A stretch of DNA of 64,000 nucleotides, taken from assembly GCA_026988315.1 (NCBI GenBank), contig JALSLJ010000076.1:33760-97759 (forward strand), given 5' to 3'. Below the pieces are notes generated by a model, which worked only from the letters and a program-made list of their open reading frames with translations, was not told where the DNA came from and made no database searches. The stretch comes from Sulfurimonas sp. (lineage in GTDB: Bacteria; Campylobacterota; Campylobacteria; Campylobacterales; Sulfurimonadaceae). Each line of letters starts with the position of its first letter. The first letter of the stretch is position 1. The position numbers were made by a program, and so were the translations under genes. Positions 1 to 8,195 of this stretch are shown here, piece after piece.

Positions 1-533
1 TAATCAACAGAGGTGTCCGTTTCAAATATGTCATCACTATAAGTATTTTGATAATTTAAAGTGAATAATCCAAAATTAACAGATCCATGAATACCCTTTG
101 ATTCTAGCTCTTGTGTATATTTACTAACAGTATTTCCGTATATAAATGATGTTGGTCTATTTGTAGTGTTGTAATAAATATAAAAAGGTATTTTCGTGCT
201 TTTTATAAAGTTAGCATTTACTTTATAATCTTGACTTTCAATCTTAGACTTTGAGTCATAACCTGCATTTTGGTTTGTTATATCATCGTAACGAAATGTT
301 GTTTCTAGAGTATATTCTAGTAATTTAGGGCTATATATATTCCCTTTATATCCAAGCTTATACTCTTGTATTATTCTATCTTGAGCATTTGTATTTCTTT
401 CGTCATAATAGATATCTTCTATATATGAATAACTCAAACTCCCGTATAACCCTCTATCTTTATAGGTAATAGCATCAAGTGTAGTCACCAACAACAAAAG
501 TAAAGGTATATACACGAGTGTTATTTTTTTCAT
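1..533 (-). CDS. Putative outer-membrane beta-barrel protein, C-terminus beyond window
   Basis: Read from the raw sequence; absent from the ORF track because it is cut by the window start. The ATG lies 8 bases after the upstream peptidyl-prolyl isomerase stop. It opens with a signal peptide (MKKITLVYIPLLLLLVTTLDA) followed by Tyr- and Asn-rich sequence with alternating polar and hydrophobic residues, such as GLYGSLSYSYIEDIYY and YKLGYKGNIY, as in outer-membrane beta-strands. About 177 residues are visible and contain no CXXCH motif. It is the last visible gene of the multihaem cytochrome operon, so a porin-like sheath for an electron conduit is a reasonable inference. The sequence alone does not identify a named family, and the missing C-terminus prevents a strand count. 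Confidence 0.6.
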   Translation of the reverse strand, partial: MKKITLVYIPLLLLLVTTLDAITYKDRGLYGSLSYSYIEDIYYDERNTNAQDRIIQEYKLGYKGNIYSPKLLEYTLETTFRYDDITNQNAGYDSKSKIESQDYKVNANFIKSTKIPFYIYYNTTNRPTSFIYGNTVSKYTQELESKGIHGSVNFGLFTLNYQNTYSDDIFETDTSVD

Positions 534-541
534 ATAATATC

Positions 542-1474
542 TTATTTAATAATTACTGCTTTTGACATTAATGCCTCAAGAAGTTCTGATTTTCTTTTCT
601 TTTCCTCTTTCTTTTTAAGATCTTTTTTTAGACCATCTTTAATTTTATCAAATGGAAGTTGTTTTGATTCTTGTTTTTTTTCAACTCTAACTATATAGTA
701 TCCGATATCTTTTTCTATTATTTCGCTGGTTGTGTTTACATCCATTGCAAATGCAATCTCTTCTACATTTATATCAAGTCTTCCCTTATGTATAAAACCT
801 AAATCTCCACCCATTACACGACTGTTATCGTTAGAGTATTCTTGGGCTATAAAGGCAAAGTCTTCACCTTCTTCAAGTTTGCTTTGTGCTTCTTCTATCT
901 TAGCTTTTGCTTTTGCTTTTCCATCTGGGTCTGTTGGATCATTTCTTACATAAATCAATCTAACTTTTATTTTATCTGGCTCTTTAAATTTAAATTTATT
1001 TTTTTCATAATACTCTTGAAGTTCTTTATCAGTAACTTTGTACTCAATTTCACTTTCATTGAATTTTTCAAGAACAATGCCTCTTTTTACTGCCTGCTTA
1101 AACTCTTCAGTTGTAAATTTTGAGTTCTTAAGTGCTTGCATCAGAACTTTCTTAGATCCATAAGCTTCTTCTAATTTCTCTAACATCTCTTCAAGCTCAT
1201 CGTCTGTTACAGTTATGTTTTTACTTAAGGCATAGTTATATATAAGCGTTTCTTCTATCAAGGATTTCAATGCAGTTTTCTTTAATTTAGCAAGCTTTTT
1301 ATCATTTAATTTTGCATGATAGAAAGTTTGCGGAAGCAACTTAGCAACCTCTCTGTCTAGTTGATTTTCTGATATTGCATTTCCATCTACAACCGCAACA
1401 GTAGCCTCAGGTAGCATCACATTGTTTGCAAATAAAGATATTTTAAGTAAAACTATACATATAATTAATTTCAT
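542..1474 (-). CDS. Periplasmic parvulin-type peptidyl-prolyl isomerase (SurA/PrsA-like)
   Basis: 310 residues from the chosen start. The ORF track starts ten codons upstream, inside the previous gene. The ATG at 1474 has a GAAGGA ribosome site and begins a clean signal peptide (MKLIICIVLLKISLFA), one base after the NHL lipoprotein stop. Residues about 20-160 form a helical SurA-N-like chaperone region. Residues about 165-265 are a rotamase domain with the typical SND...GGDLGF signature. It should assist folding of periplasmic or outer-membrane clients. Lying between an NHL lipoprotein and a beta-barrel in a cytochrome operon suggests it is dedicated to that complex (inference). From memory, similar foldases sit in other extracellular-electron-transfer loci. 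Confidence 0.85.
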   Translation of the reverse strand: MKLIICIVLLKISLFANNVMLPEATVAVVDGNAISENQLDREVAKLLPQTFYHAKLNDKKLAKLKKTALKSLIEETLIYNYALSKNITVTDDELEEMLEKLEEAYGSKKVLMQALKNSKFTTEEFKQAVKRGIVLEKFNESEIEYKVTDKELQEYYEKNKFKFKEPDKIKVRLIYVRNDPTDPDGKAKAKAKIEEAQSKLEEGEDFAFIAQEYSNDNSRVMGGDLGFIHKGRLDINVEEIAFAMDVNTTSEIIEKDIGYYIVRVEKKQESKQLPFDKIKDGLKKDLKKKEEKKRKSELLEALMSKAVIIK

Positions 1475-1475
1475 T

Positions 1476-2594
1476 CTATTCCTTCTCTTGTAGATCTTCT
1501 TCACTTTCTTCTGTCACTACTGGCTTAAACTCTTTATACTCTTTGTATTGCTGAGGATTATTTTCTATCCATTTTTTACTAAGATATTGAAAAGTTTGTA
1601 TTCTCCCGCTAAAACCATCAGCAATGGCTATTTTATCGTTTTCATCTATATATATACCAGTTATAAGACGAAATCTAGTTGGTCCACGCCCCGCTCCACC
1701 AAAGAACATCATTAGCCTACCAGTATCGTCAAATATTTGTATATTATTAAATGCACTATCTGTTACATATATATGCCCTTCACTATCAACTGATACACCT
1801 TTGGGTCTTGCGAACATTCCAGGCTTGTCACCAATTTGACCAAAACGGCGTATAAAATCTCCATCTTTATTAAAGATTTGAATACGAAAGTTCTGAGTAT
1901 CACACACCACTATGTTGTTATTTCTTCTATCTACAGATACATTTGTTGGGAAGTTAAACTCTCCATCCTCTTTTCCCCTTTTGCCCATAGTAAAAATAAG
2001 CTCTTTTGTTTCTAAATCAAAAGCTTTTACATTATGTGCCTTAGTATCAACAACATAAAGGCGGTTTAATGCTTTATCTATCGCTATACCAGTTGGATGA
2101 ACAAACTCCAATCTTCCACCAAGAACAAATTTCAATTTACCTTTAGAGTTATAGCCTTGAATTTTCTTCTTTCTAGAATCACTCACATAAAGCATCCCTT
2201 TACTATCAAAAGCCACGGCAACAGGGGTGGCTAAACTACCACCCTTGCCGACCAACTCTAAGCCTCTTGTTTTTTCGTCCATAATAAAGACAGCAGCAGA
2301 ACCTGTATCAGCAGCATAGACTTTACCATTTTGCAAACCTACACCGTATGGTTTTACAATATTAGATCTACGCACTTGGACTTCATCAGCACCAAGAAAA
2401 ATATCTAACATACTTGGACCCTCTATTTGGCTTTGTGTAGCACCACCATTAAACACATCTAGATAAACAATCTTTGGTTCCTCTGGATACGGCGGAAAGA
2501 TGATAGTAGGTTCAGGCTCTACAGGTTTTGTTGTGGAACATGCTGACAAAAATACAAGCATAAAAATAGATAAAAGAATATGAAATTTTCTCAT
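1476..2594 (-). CDS. NHL-repeat six-bladed beta-propeller lipoprotein
   Basis: 372 residues from an ATG preceded by AGGAG; the longer ORF-track start adds 23 residues that do not look like a signal. The signal peptide ends in the lipobox LSAC, so this is a lipoprotein. Residues about 60-330 carry six NHL-type blades, recognisable by recurring patterns such as GIAIDKALNRLYVVDT, VSVDRRNNNIVVCDT and KGVSVDSEGHIYVTD. The acidic tail ends EEDLQEKE. NHL propellers act as binding scaffolds. It is encoded between the tetrahaem cytochrome and the foldase and may organise cytochromes at the envelope (inference). No catalytic motif is seen. Confidence 0.88.
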   Translation of the reverse strand: MRKFHILLSIFMLVFLSACSTTKPVEPEPTIIFPPYPEEPKIVYLDVFNGGATQSQIEGPSMLDIFLGADEVQVRRSNIVKPYGVGLQNGKVYAADTGSAAVFIMDEKTRGLELVGKGGSLATPVAVAFDSKGMLYVSDSRKKKIQGYNSKGKLKFVLGGRLEFVHPTGIAIDKALNRLYVVDTKAHNVKAFDLETKELIFTMGKRGKEDGEFNFPTNVSVDRRNNNIVVCDTQNFRIQIFNKDGDFIRRFGQIGDKPGMFARPKGVSVDSEGHIYVTDSAFNNIQIFDDTGRLMMFFGGAGRGPTRFRLITGIYIDENDKIAIADGFSGRIQTFQYLSKKWIENNPQQYKEYKEFKPVVTEESEEDLQEKE

Positions 2595-2656
2595 ATAATA
2601 ACTCCTAGTCTTACTTAATATACAATTTATTATATCAAAAAAATATGATGATAGTG

Positions 2657-2686
2657 TACTCAAGAGGGAGTAATCTCTCTTGAGTA
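2657..2686 (-). terminator. Hairpin between tetrahaem cytochrome and NHL lipoprotein genes
   Basis: A perfect 10-bp inverted repeat (TACTCAAGAG / CTCTTGAGTA) with a 10-base loop lies 27 bases after the tetrahaem stop. On the minus strand it is followed by an AT-rich stretch rather than an immediate U-run. It could be a partial terminator, an RNA-stabilising 3' end, or both, separating the cytochrome transcript from the three downstream genes. Confidence 0.55.
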
Positions 2687-2713
2687 TAAGTTTAAATAGT
2701 AAAATGTTTACTA

Positions 2714-3427
2714 TTATTTATCGTGACAACCTAAACAAAGAGCACTTCCCGCATTAGTATGGCGTAAGAAGTTAACTTCTGTTGAACGAGTTGCCTGATC
2801 AGCTAAACCGTTATGTGGATCGTGACAAGAACCACACTCAACTTGATCTTGACCTGAACCACGAAGTAAATCTAAAATAGTACCTGCACCTTGCCAACCA
2901 GTCAATACAGTATTGGTAGGTTTAAGACTTGCATTACCTGGGATATAAGTAACTGAAATTGGGTGTGTGTTAGTTAGGTCTGCAGTTAAATTAGCATTCG
3001 CATTAACACCGATTGTTGTAATCGAAGTTACAGTAGTTACAGAGTTAAGTCCAGAACCTGGAGCATTAACAATTGAATCTATTGAACTAACACCATCATG
3101 ACAGCTTAAACAAGCAAGTGATGAGTTTGACGGATCACTAACACCTGTGTCTGCTTGTGCAATCGTTTGACCATTAGTTGCCGCACTAGTAGCACCATAC
3201 ATAGTAAAATCTGTAGTAGGGCTTGCTTTATTCCATAGTGGAGCACCTGTAAATGCACTGTTACCCGCGTGAGGCGTGTGACAGAAAACACAAAGTTCAC
3301 CATTTACTGCAACACCAGTAGTAGTTGCACTTAAATCATGCGGACTACCTGTGATTACACCTGCATAAGCAGAAGCTGAACCAAGAACTAATAACGCCGC
3401 TACGACACTTAATTTCTTTTTAAACAT
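2714..3427 (-). CDS. Secreted tetrahaem c-type cytochrome (OmcE-like by pattern)
   Basis: 237 residues. The ATG at 3427 is preferred over the tracked start seven codons upstream because GGGAGAAGGAGAAAAT just before it is the ribosome site. The signal peptide ends SASAYA. Four CXXCH sites lie at residues 46-50 (CVFCH), 106-110 (CLSCH), 198-202 (CGSCH) and 231-235 (CLGCH). The stretches between them are unusually rich in Gly, Asn, Ser and Thr. The motifs SPHDLS, CVFCHTPH and APLWN recall, from memory, the tetrahaem OmcE family that polymerises into extracellular cytochrome filaments in Geobacter. That assignment is an inference. It has its own promoter (3506-3534) and a 3' hairpin, which suggests high separate expression. 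Confidence 0.85.
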   Translation of the reverse strand: MFKKKLSVVAALLVLGSASAYAGVITGSPHDLSATTTGVAVNGELCVFCHTPHAGNSAFTGAPLWNKASPTTDFTMYGATSAATNGQTIAQADTGVSDPSNSSLACLSCHDGVSSIDSIVNAPGSGLNSVTTVTSITTIGVNANANLTADLTNTHPISVTYIPGNASLKPTNTVLTGWQGAGTILDLLRGSGQDQVECGSCHDPHNGLADQATRSTEVNFLRHTNAGSALCLGCHDK

Positions 3428-3505
3428 ATTTTCTCCTTCTCCCACCATTATAATGTAATCCTAAAATATCTCTATATAAGAAATCATTATATGATGTATG
3501 AAAGC

Positions 3506-3534
3506 AGTATAACAAATTATTAATTAAGTGTCAT
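3506..3534 (-). promoter_or_regulatory. Sigma-70-type promoter of the tetrahaem cytochrome gene
   Basis: On the minus strand, ATGACA, 17 bases, then TATACT; both boxes differ from consensus by one base and the spacing is ideal. The leader to the ATG is roughly 70 bases. It lies in the 179-base gap after the octahaem gene, the largest gap in this operon, and indicates independent transcription of the tetrahaem gene. Confidence 0.55.
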
Positions 3535-3606
3535 GAAAATAATTTTATTAATTGCGTATGTAAAGATTTATGTTACTTAATGTAGCATGTGGCAAAATAA
3601 TTTGTG

Positions 3607-4632
3607 TTATTTTTGATGACATCTTTGACATACACCGTAAGTAAATGAACCTTTCATGCGCAATAAAAATATACCTTCAGATCCATGTGGGTTATGGCAA
3701 CTACTACAGTAAAAGTCTCTCCCTTTTCTCGCTGGATCTTTTCTATCTTTTGTTGGATGTCCACCTCTTGTTGGGCTTCTTCCAAATCCAATAGCTGGTA
3801 TAACATGCTTACCATTTGCTTTTTCTGAATGGCAAGTTGTGCATAAGTCCCAGATAGGTTTACGCAGAAAAAACTCATAATCGGAGCCATGTGGATTGTG
3901 ACACCTAACACATCTACCATCATTCACCGGTCCATGAGTATAATCTTGCATAAACCAGTCTTCAACATCTTCATGACATTGCCCACAAGTTCTTGCAACA
4001 GGGTCACGCACCAAATATTTTGCTATTCCCCTTTGATCCATATTGTACTCGCCTGATTTACCATTATGGCACTCAAGGCACAACCAGTTTGCTGCAGGTG
4101 CATGAGTATTCTTACTTGAGATTTTCGCTTGATGGCAATTGTAACATGTAGTTATAGTTACATCTTCATATGCCTCACCATCTGTTGGAACATTAGAGGT
4201 CATATCGTGACAAGCTTTGCATTTTTCTTCATTGTCATTAGCATGAAAGTAATTTTTATCATAGTCCTCAGACTCCTCTTCATCAGAACCTTCAAAAACA
4301 TCAGCGTAAAAATATAAATTACGCTTTACACTTTCACTTAAATTATTGTCTTTATATCCATTGACTGCTATCTTATTCTCTCCAACATCTAATAAAATTG
4401 CTTTACAGTAGGTGGCTTTTGTTTTATTAAGTTCTATATTTATAGTTTTACCACTATTGAGGACTACCTCTAGCTTATCAATTTTTGTAGTGTCAATCTC
4501 AACTACGACAGTAGCGTCATGACCAGCATATAAACTATTATCAATTGGTTGAATGATTTTTATAGAGGAGTTTTCATTTGCTATGCCGCATATTGCGACA
4601 ATGAGCAAAAATAAGATATAAGGTAATTTCAT
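3607..4632 (-). CDS. Octahaem c-type cytochrome with N-terminal Ig-like domain (doubled-CXXCH family)
   Basis: 341 residues. A signal peptide (MKLPYILFLLIVAICGIA) is followed by about 80 residues resembling a bacterial Ig-like beta-sandwich (KIIQPIDNSLYAGHDATVVV) and then an acidic linker. Eight CXXCH sites follow from residue 138: CKACH, CYNCH, CLECH, CGQCH, CVRCH, CTTCH, CSSCH and CQRCH. Pairs such as HGPVNDGRCVRCHNPHG are typical of the doubled-CXXCH family. It starts 8 bases after the 12-haem cytochrome stop, so the two are co-transcribed. The Ig-like head could dock to a barrel, propeller or surface partner (inference). The substrate is unknown; electron relay rather than catalysis is expected from family knowledge. 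Confidence 0.88.
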   Translation of the reverse strand: MKLPYILFLLIVAICGIANENSSIKIIQPIDNSLYAGHDATVVVEIDTTKIDKLEVVLNSGKTINIELNKTKATYCKAILLDVGENKIAVNGYKDNNLSESVKRNLYFYADVFEGSDEEESEDYDKNYFHANDNEEKCKACHDMTSNVPTDGEAYEDVTITTCYNCHQAKISSKNTHAPAANWLCLECHNGKSGEYNMDQRGIAKYLVRDPVARTCGQCHEDVEDWFMQDYTHGPVNDGRCVRCHNPHGSDYEFFLRKPIWDLCTTCHSEKANGKHVIPAIGFGRSPTRGGHPTKDRKDPARKGRDFYCSSCHNPHGSEGIFLLRMKGSFTYGVCQRCHQK

Positions 4633-4640
4633 CTATTTAC

Positions 4641-5846
4641 TTATTTTAAATTTACTTTTGGATTTTCTCTATCATAGTGACGACGAGCATGACATGCTGG
4701 AGCACATGAACCACCAGTTGGCGTCTCTATAAAACGGATAGGGAAATTAATCTTTCCAAATTTCGTTTTCTTTCTTAGGTGATGAGGATACTCTTTTGTT
4801 CCATGGAAATCGTGACAAGCACGGCATGAACGACCTTTTTCCTTGTTAACATGAACAAAGTGCATATTTACTTCACCATTTCTAAAGTTAGTATCATTTA
4901 CGGTAAATTCATCTTGAATTTTAGCTGGTACATGGCACTCAAAACAAATATAGTTTTTCTCATCAAATTTTTCATAAAATGTTCTCGGGAATGGTTTTTT
5001 CAACATTCTTAGGTTGTTTGAACCGTGTGGATTATGACAAGCCGCACAATCACCCCATAGAATTGGTCCATGCCAATCCGGATTTTTTTCAAGATGCTTT
5101 GCAATATTTTGGAGTTTATAGCCAGTTTCATCAGTAATAAGCGTTTGGTTGTGACAAGTTAAACAAAGCTCTTTGGAAGTATCTTTAATCAAGAACTTTG
5201 GATGTTCTGAACCATGAGGATCATGACACTCAAGACATTTTCTCGGTCTATTTAAAGCTCCATGCTTATCTGTTACCTCTTTTATCCATACCTCTTTTTC
5301 AAAATGACACATAACACAAAGGTCTTGTTTTCCATCTGCTTTTAACTGATAAAGATGGTCTTCGGTATGAGGATCATGACAATTTGTACACTGATCAAGT
5401 ACTGGCGGATGAATATGAGTTGTTGTATGTAAAAACTCTCCTTTTGCTTGGTGACAAGTTGTACAAAGTTCATTTATACTCGAGGTAACCAGTAGTTTTG
5501 CATTGTCTGATTCATGTGGATTATGGCATATTGTACACGCACCAGCAGCAACGGGACCATGAATAAATTTTTTATCATCCTTAGGTGTATGACACATATA
5601 GCAAAGATCAGGAGGATCCATAATTACATCCTCTTCCCCTTTTGCATCAGCATGACATACAGTACAATCACCCCACTCATATGGTGGATGCACCACTTTT
5701 TTTGATGAACGCAGTTCAGTTCCATAAAACTTTTCTTCTTCTGTTAAAGGGGCTACCTCTTGTGCAGTTTCTTGCGCAGACAATGTTGAATATGAGAACA
5801 TTAAACTCAGCATCATAGTGATTATATAAATATACTTATTTTTCAT
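4641..5846 (-). CDS. Dodecahaem c-type cytochrome (doubled-CXXCH family)
   Basis: 401 residues with a signal peptide ending TLSA. I count eleven CXXCH motifs (CTVCH at residue 61, then CYMCH, CTICH, CTTCH, CTNCH, CVMCH, CLECH, CLTCH, CAACH, CFECH, CRACH). A C-terminal CX3CH (CAPACH, residues 381-386) makes twelve potential haem sites. Repeated HGP...C..CHNPHG units identify the doubled-CXXCH family. An AAGG ribosome site precedes the ATG. It follows the monohaem cytochrome by about 35 bases and precedes the octahaem by 8. With one haem per roughly 33 residues it is a plausible long-range electron wire across the periplasm. The non-canonical last site would need maturation machinery that accepts CX3CH. 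Confidence 0.9.
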   Translation of the reverse strand: MKNKYIYIITMMLSLMFSYSTLSAQETAQEVAPLTEEEKFYGTELRSSKKVVHPPYEWGDCTVCHADAKGEEDVIMDPPDLCYMCHTPKDDKKFIHGPVAAGACTICHNPHESDNAKLLVTSSINELCTTCHQAKGEFLHTTTHIHPPVLDQCTNCHDPHTEDHLYQLKADGKQDLCVMCHFEKEVWIKEVTDKHGALNRPRKCLECHDPHGSEHPKFLIKDTSKELCLTCHNQTLITDETGYKLQNIAKHLEKNPDWHGPILWGDCAACHNPHGSNNLRMLKKPFPRTFYEKFDEKNYICFECHVPAKIQDEFTVNDTNFRNGEVNMHFVHVNKEKGRSCRACHDFHGTKEYPHHLRKKTKFGKINFPIRFIETPTGGSCAPACHARRHYDRENPKVNLK

Positions 5847-5881
5847 TTTTTTGTACCTTGTTTCAAGTTTGTTGTATTGTT

Positions 5882-6226
5882 TTAGTACTGTGCTTCTGTT
5901 GCCGAAACAATATACTCTACTAGTTTTTTAACATCTTCATCAATAAGTGAGCTAATTTTTACCAGCTGAGGATTCATAACCGAAGCACGAGCTGGATCAA
6001 CAATAGCTTCACCTTGACCTTTAAGATATGACAACAATGAGGTCTCTTTGCCCATATAAGCTGTCGAAATTTTCTTTAAAGAGGGACCTATTGTATCCAT
6101 ATGGTTTTTATGACATAAGGCACAACCCTTGGTTTCAAAAATTGTCTTGCCACTTTCACCTTGAGCATTTGCATTTACTATAAGTATTGTTGCTACTAAT
6201 GATAAGCCAAATATTATTTTTTTCAT
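5882..6226 (-). CDS. Small periplasmic monohaem class I cytochrome c
   Basis: 114 residues. A signal peptide (ending NANA) is followed by a single CALCH haem site at about residue 36 and a C-terminal MNPQL segment that can supply the axial methionine. This is the usual layout of c551/c552-type carriers. GKTIFETKGCALCHKNH is typical of the family. The ribosome site is AAAGG. It is the first gene of the cytochrome operon and would shuttle electrons between an inner-membrane donor and the multihaem proteins downstream (inference from position). Confidence 0.85.
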   Translation of the reverse strand: MKKIIFGLSLVATILIVNANAQGESGKTIFETKGCALCHKNHMDTIGPSLKKISTAYMGKETSLLSYLKGQGEAIVDPARASVMNPQLVKISSLIDEDVKKLVEYIVSATEAQY

Positions 6227-6282
6227 CTACTAACCTTTTTAAGAGCATTATTTTTTCGATTATATCATAAAATTTTATAATT

Positions 6283-6723
6283 CTATAGAAGCATCTCATC
6301 TTTTATTTCGATAGTTTTATGATATTTTTTAAAAAATTTGGTAGCAATACCATCTCCATAGCCTATTATTTGACGATTTTTATCTACTATTGGTGTTGTT
6401 CCTAGCCCACAACTTGGTGATTTTGATTTTAAAACGATTGCATCAATATTTTGATTTTTTTCAATAAAGGAGTAAATTTCATCTTCGAGTAGTTTTGTAA
6501 CATCAATATTACCAATATCTGTTATAATCCTATTTTCACCGTCAATTTTAACCATATTTATCCTCTCTCTTGGAGTTCCAAAAAGTGGTGCTTCTGGACA
6601 AAATGGGATGATTTCATACTCTTTATAAAGCTTAAGTACCTTATCTACTTTTTTTATTTTCCCATCATAACGGCAAATTTCACCGAGCAAACAGGCACTT
6701 ACAACAACTTTCTTTTTAGACAT
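6283..6723 (-). CDS. DUF523 family protein (TudS-like iron-sulfur desulfidase candidate)
   Basis: 146 residues, close to the usual length for the family. Diagnostic elements are the N-terminal SACLLGEICRYDG, the central PFCPE and the SPSCG loop. In the characterised relative TudS, such cysteines bind a [4Fe-4S] cluster used to remove sulfur from thiouracil. Whether this member does the same cannot be read from sequence. Its ATG overlaps the aldehyde dehydrogenase stop as TAATG, so the two are translationally coupled. No signal peptide, so cytoplasmic. Confidence 0.8.
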   Translation of the reverse strand: MSKKKVVVSACLLGEICRYDGKIKKVDKVLKLYKEYEIIPFCPEAPLFGTPRERINMVKIDGENRIITDIGNIDVTKLLEDEIYSFIEKNQNIDAIVLKSKSPSCGLGTTPIVDKNRQIIGYGDGIATKFFKKYHKTIEIKDEMLL

Positions 6724-8138
6724 TAGCAGATAATAATACTCTTAATCTCTGTCATCTCTTCAATAGCATACCTAGGACCTTCACGCCCTACACCACTCAA
6801 CTTAACCCCGCCATATGGCTGAATATCAAAGCGTAAAGTAGGCATATCATTTATCACAATCCCACCAGCGTCAAGCTCATTTATAGCTCTTTGTGATAGG
6901 TTTAAATCATTTGTAAAGACTGAAAATTGAAGTCCATAAGGAGAATTGTTCATGCGTGGACAAGCATCATCAAAATCATTAACTTTTACAAGGCTAACGA
7001 TTGGAGCAAAGACCTCTTCACAAACTATAGCCATATCATCTCGAACATCAGCCATCACGCAAGGATAAAACATCCTTCCCTCATGTTTTGGAGTAAGCAA
7101 TGCAGTAGCACCCTCCTCTATAGCGCTCTCTACCCATTTCATAGCTCTAGTAGCTGCTTCATCATCAATAAGAGGACCCATAAATGTTTCTTCATCATAC
7201 GGAGACCCAACAACCAATTTTTTAGTTTCCTCAGCCACAAGAGATGCAAATTCATCATATATATCAGCGTTAACATATATACGCTGTAAAGAGATACACA
7301 CTTGACCAGAGTTTACAAAAGCACCAAGGGCACAACGAGAAGCAGCAAGTTGTAAATCAGCACTTTTATCTATATATGTTGCTGCATTTCCGCCAAGTTC
7401 CAAAGATACTTTTTTTATCCCTGCATTTTTTGTAATGATATTCCCAACTGGAACACTCCCAGTAAAACTAATAACACGAGGTATATCACTTGTTATTAGA
7501 GCACTTCCTACCTCTGCATCACCATACACTACACTAAGCGCATCTTTTATTGCATACTCACTATCTACAAAGAGCTTTGCAAATTTATATGCTGTAAGTG
7601 GAGCTTCGGGAGTTGGTTTTAGTACGACAGTATTTCCTGCTACTAAAGCTGGTGCTAGTTTGTGAGCTACAAGATTGAGTGGGAAGTTAAAAGGGGTAAT
7701 TGCAACAACAACGCCTACACTCTCACGCCTAAAAAAACTAAGAGTCTTTTTACCACTAGCCATAGCATCTGTGTTGATAGTTTCACCGTGCATGGTTCGC
7801 ATAGTTTCAGCAGAGAGTGTAACAGTCTCTATACATCTCTCAACCTCAACTCTTGCAAATGCAATAGGCTTACCCACTTCATCAGTAATAGTTTGAGCTA
7901 TATCCTCTTTGTTTTGTTTTAATTTTTGAGCAACATCTAAGAGCCATGAGCATCTTTGTGCAAGTGTTGATGCCTTAGCTGCCACAGTTGCTTGTTGTGC
8001 AATTTGAAGAGCTTTATTTGCATCATCTGCACTACAAATAGGAGCAGTTGATACAACTTCACCGCTGTAAGGACTTTTTCTTTCGCTAACTTCTTGAGTT
8101 ACTGCCTGTGTTGAACCAAAAAATATTTTTGCTTGCAT
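6723..8138 (-). CDS. NAD(P)-dependent aldehyde dehydrogenase
   Basis: 471 residues, a full-length aldehyde dehydrogenase. The general-base glutamate sits in SLELGGNA (E247) and the catalytic cysteine in SGQVCIS (C281). ITPFNFPLN and FTGSVPVG are the cofactor-binding signatures. The C-terminal NDMPTLRFDIQPYGGVKLSGVGREG resembles the lactaldehyde / non-phosphorylating GAPDH-like branch, so oxidation of a small hydroxy- or phospho-aldehyde is likely, but the substrate is not readable. An AGGGAG ribosome site precedes the ATG. It is coupled by TAATG to the DUF523 gene. It is not obviously part of the cytochrome locus, though transcribed in the same direction. Confidence 0.88.
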   Translation of the reverse strand: MQAKIFFGSTQAVTQEVSERKSPYSGEVVSTAPICSADDANKALQIAQQATVAAKASTLAQRCSWLLDVAQKLKQNKEDIAQTITDEVGKPIAFARVEVERCIETVTLSAETMRTMHGETINTDAMASGKKTLSFFRRESVGVVVAITPFNFPLNLVAHKLAPALVAGNTVVLKPTPEAPLTAYKFAKLFVDSEYAIKDALSVVYGDAEVGSALITSDIPRVISFTGSVPVGNIITKNAGIKKVSLELGGNAATYIDKSADLQLAASRCALGAFVNSGQVCISLQRIYVNADIYDEFASLVAEETKKLVVGSPYDEETFMGPLIDDEAATRAMKWVESAIEEGATALLTPKHEGRMFYPCVMADVRDDMAIVCEEVFAPIVSLVKVNDFDDACPRMNNSPYGLQFSVFTNDLNLSQRAINELDAGGIVINDMPTLRFDIQPYGGVKLSGVGREGPRYAIEEMTEIKSIIIC

Positions 8139-8195
8139 AATAATCTCCCTAAATTGTTAGGAAGATTATAGCATTTTTAATATTTAAAAAGTAGT

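Noticed and set aside
732-1123. ORF-track plus-strand ORFs opposite the isomerase, and the many similar ORFs elsewhere
   Set aside because: They are antisense or out-of-frame shadows of well-supported genes, with low-complexity Phe/Ser/Leu-rich translations and no ribosome sites.
3106-3303. 65-residue ORF inside the tetrahaem cytochrome gene
   Set aside because: Alternative frame of a gene with four correctly spaced haem motifs; no start signal of its own.
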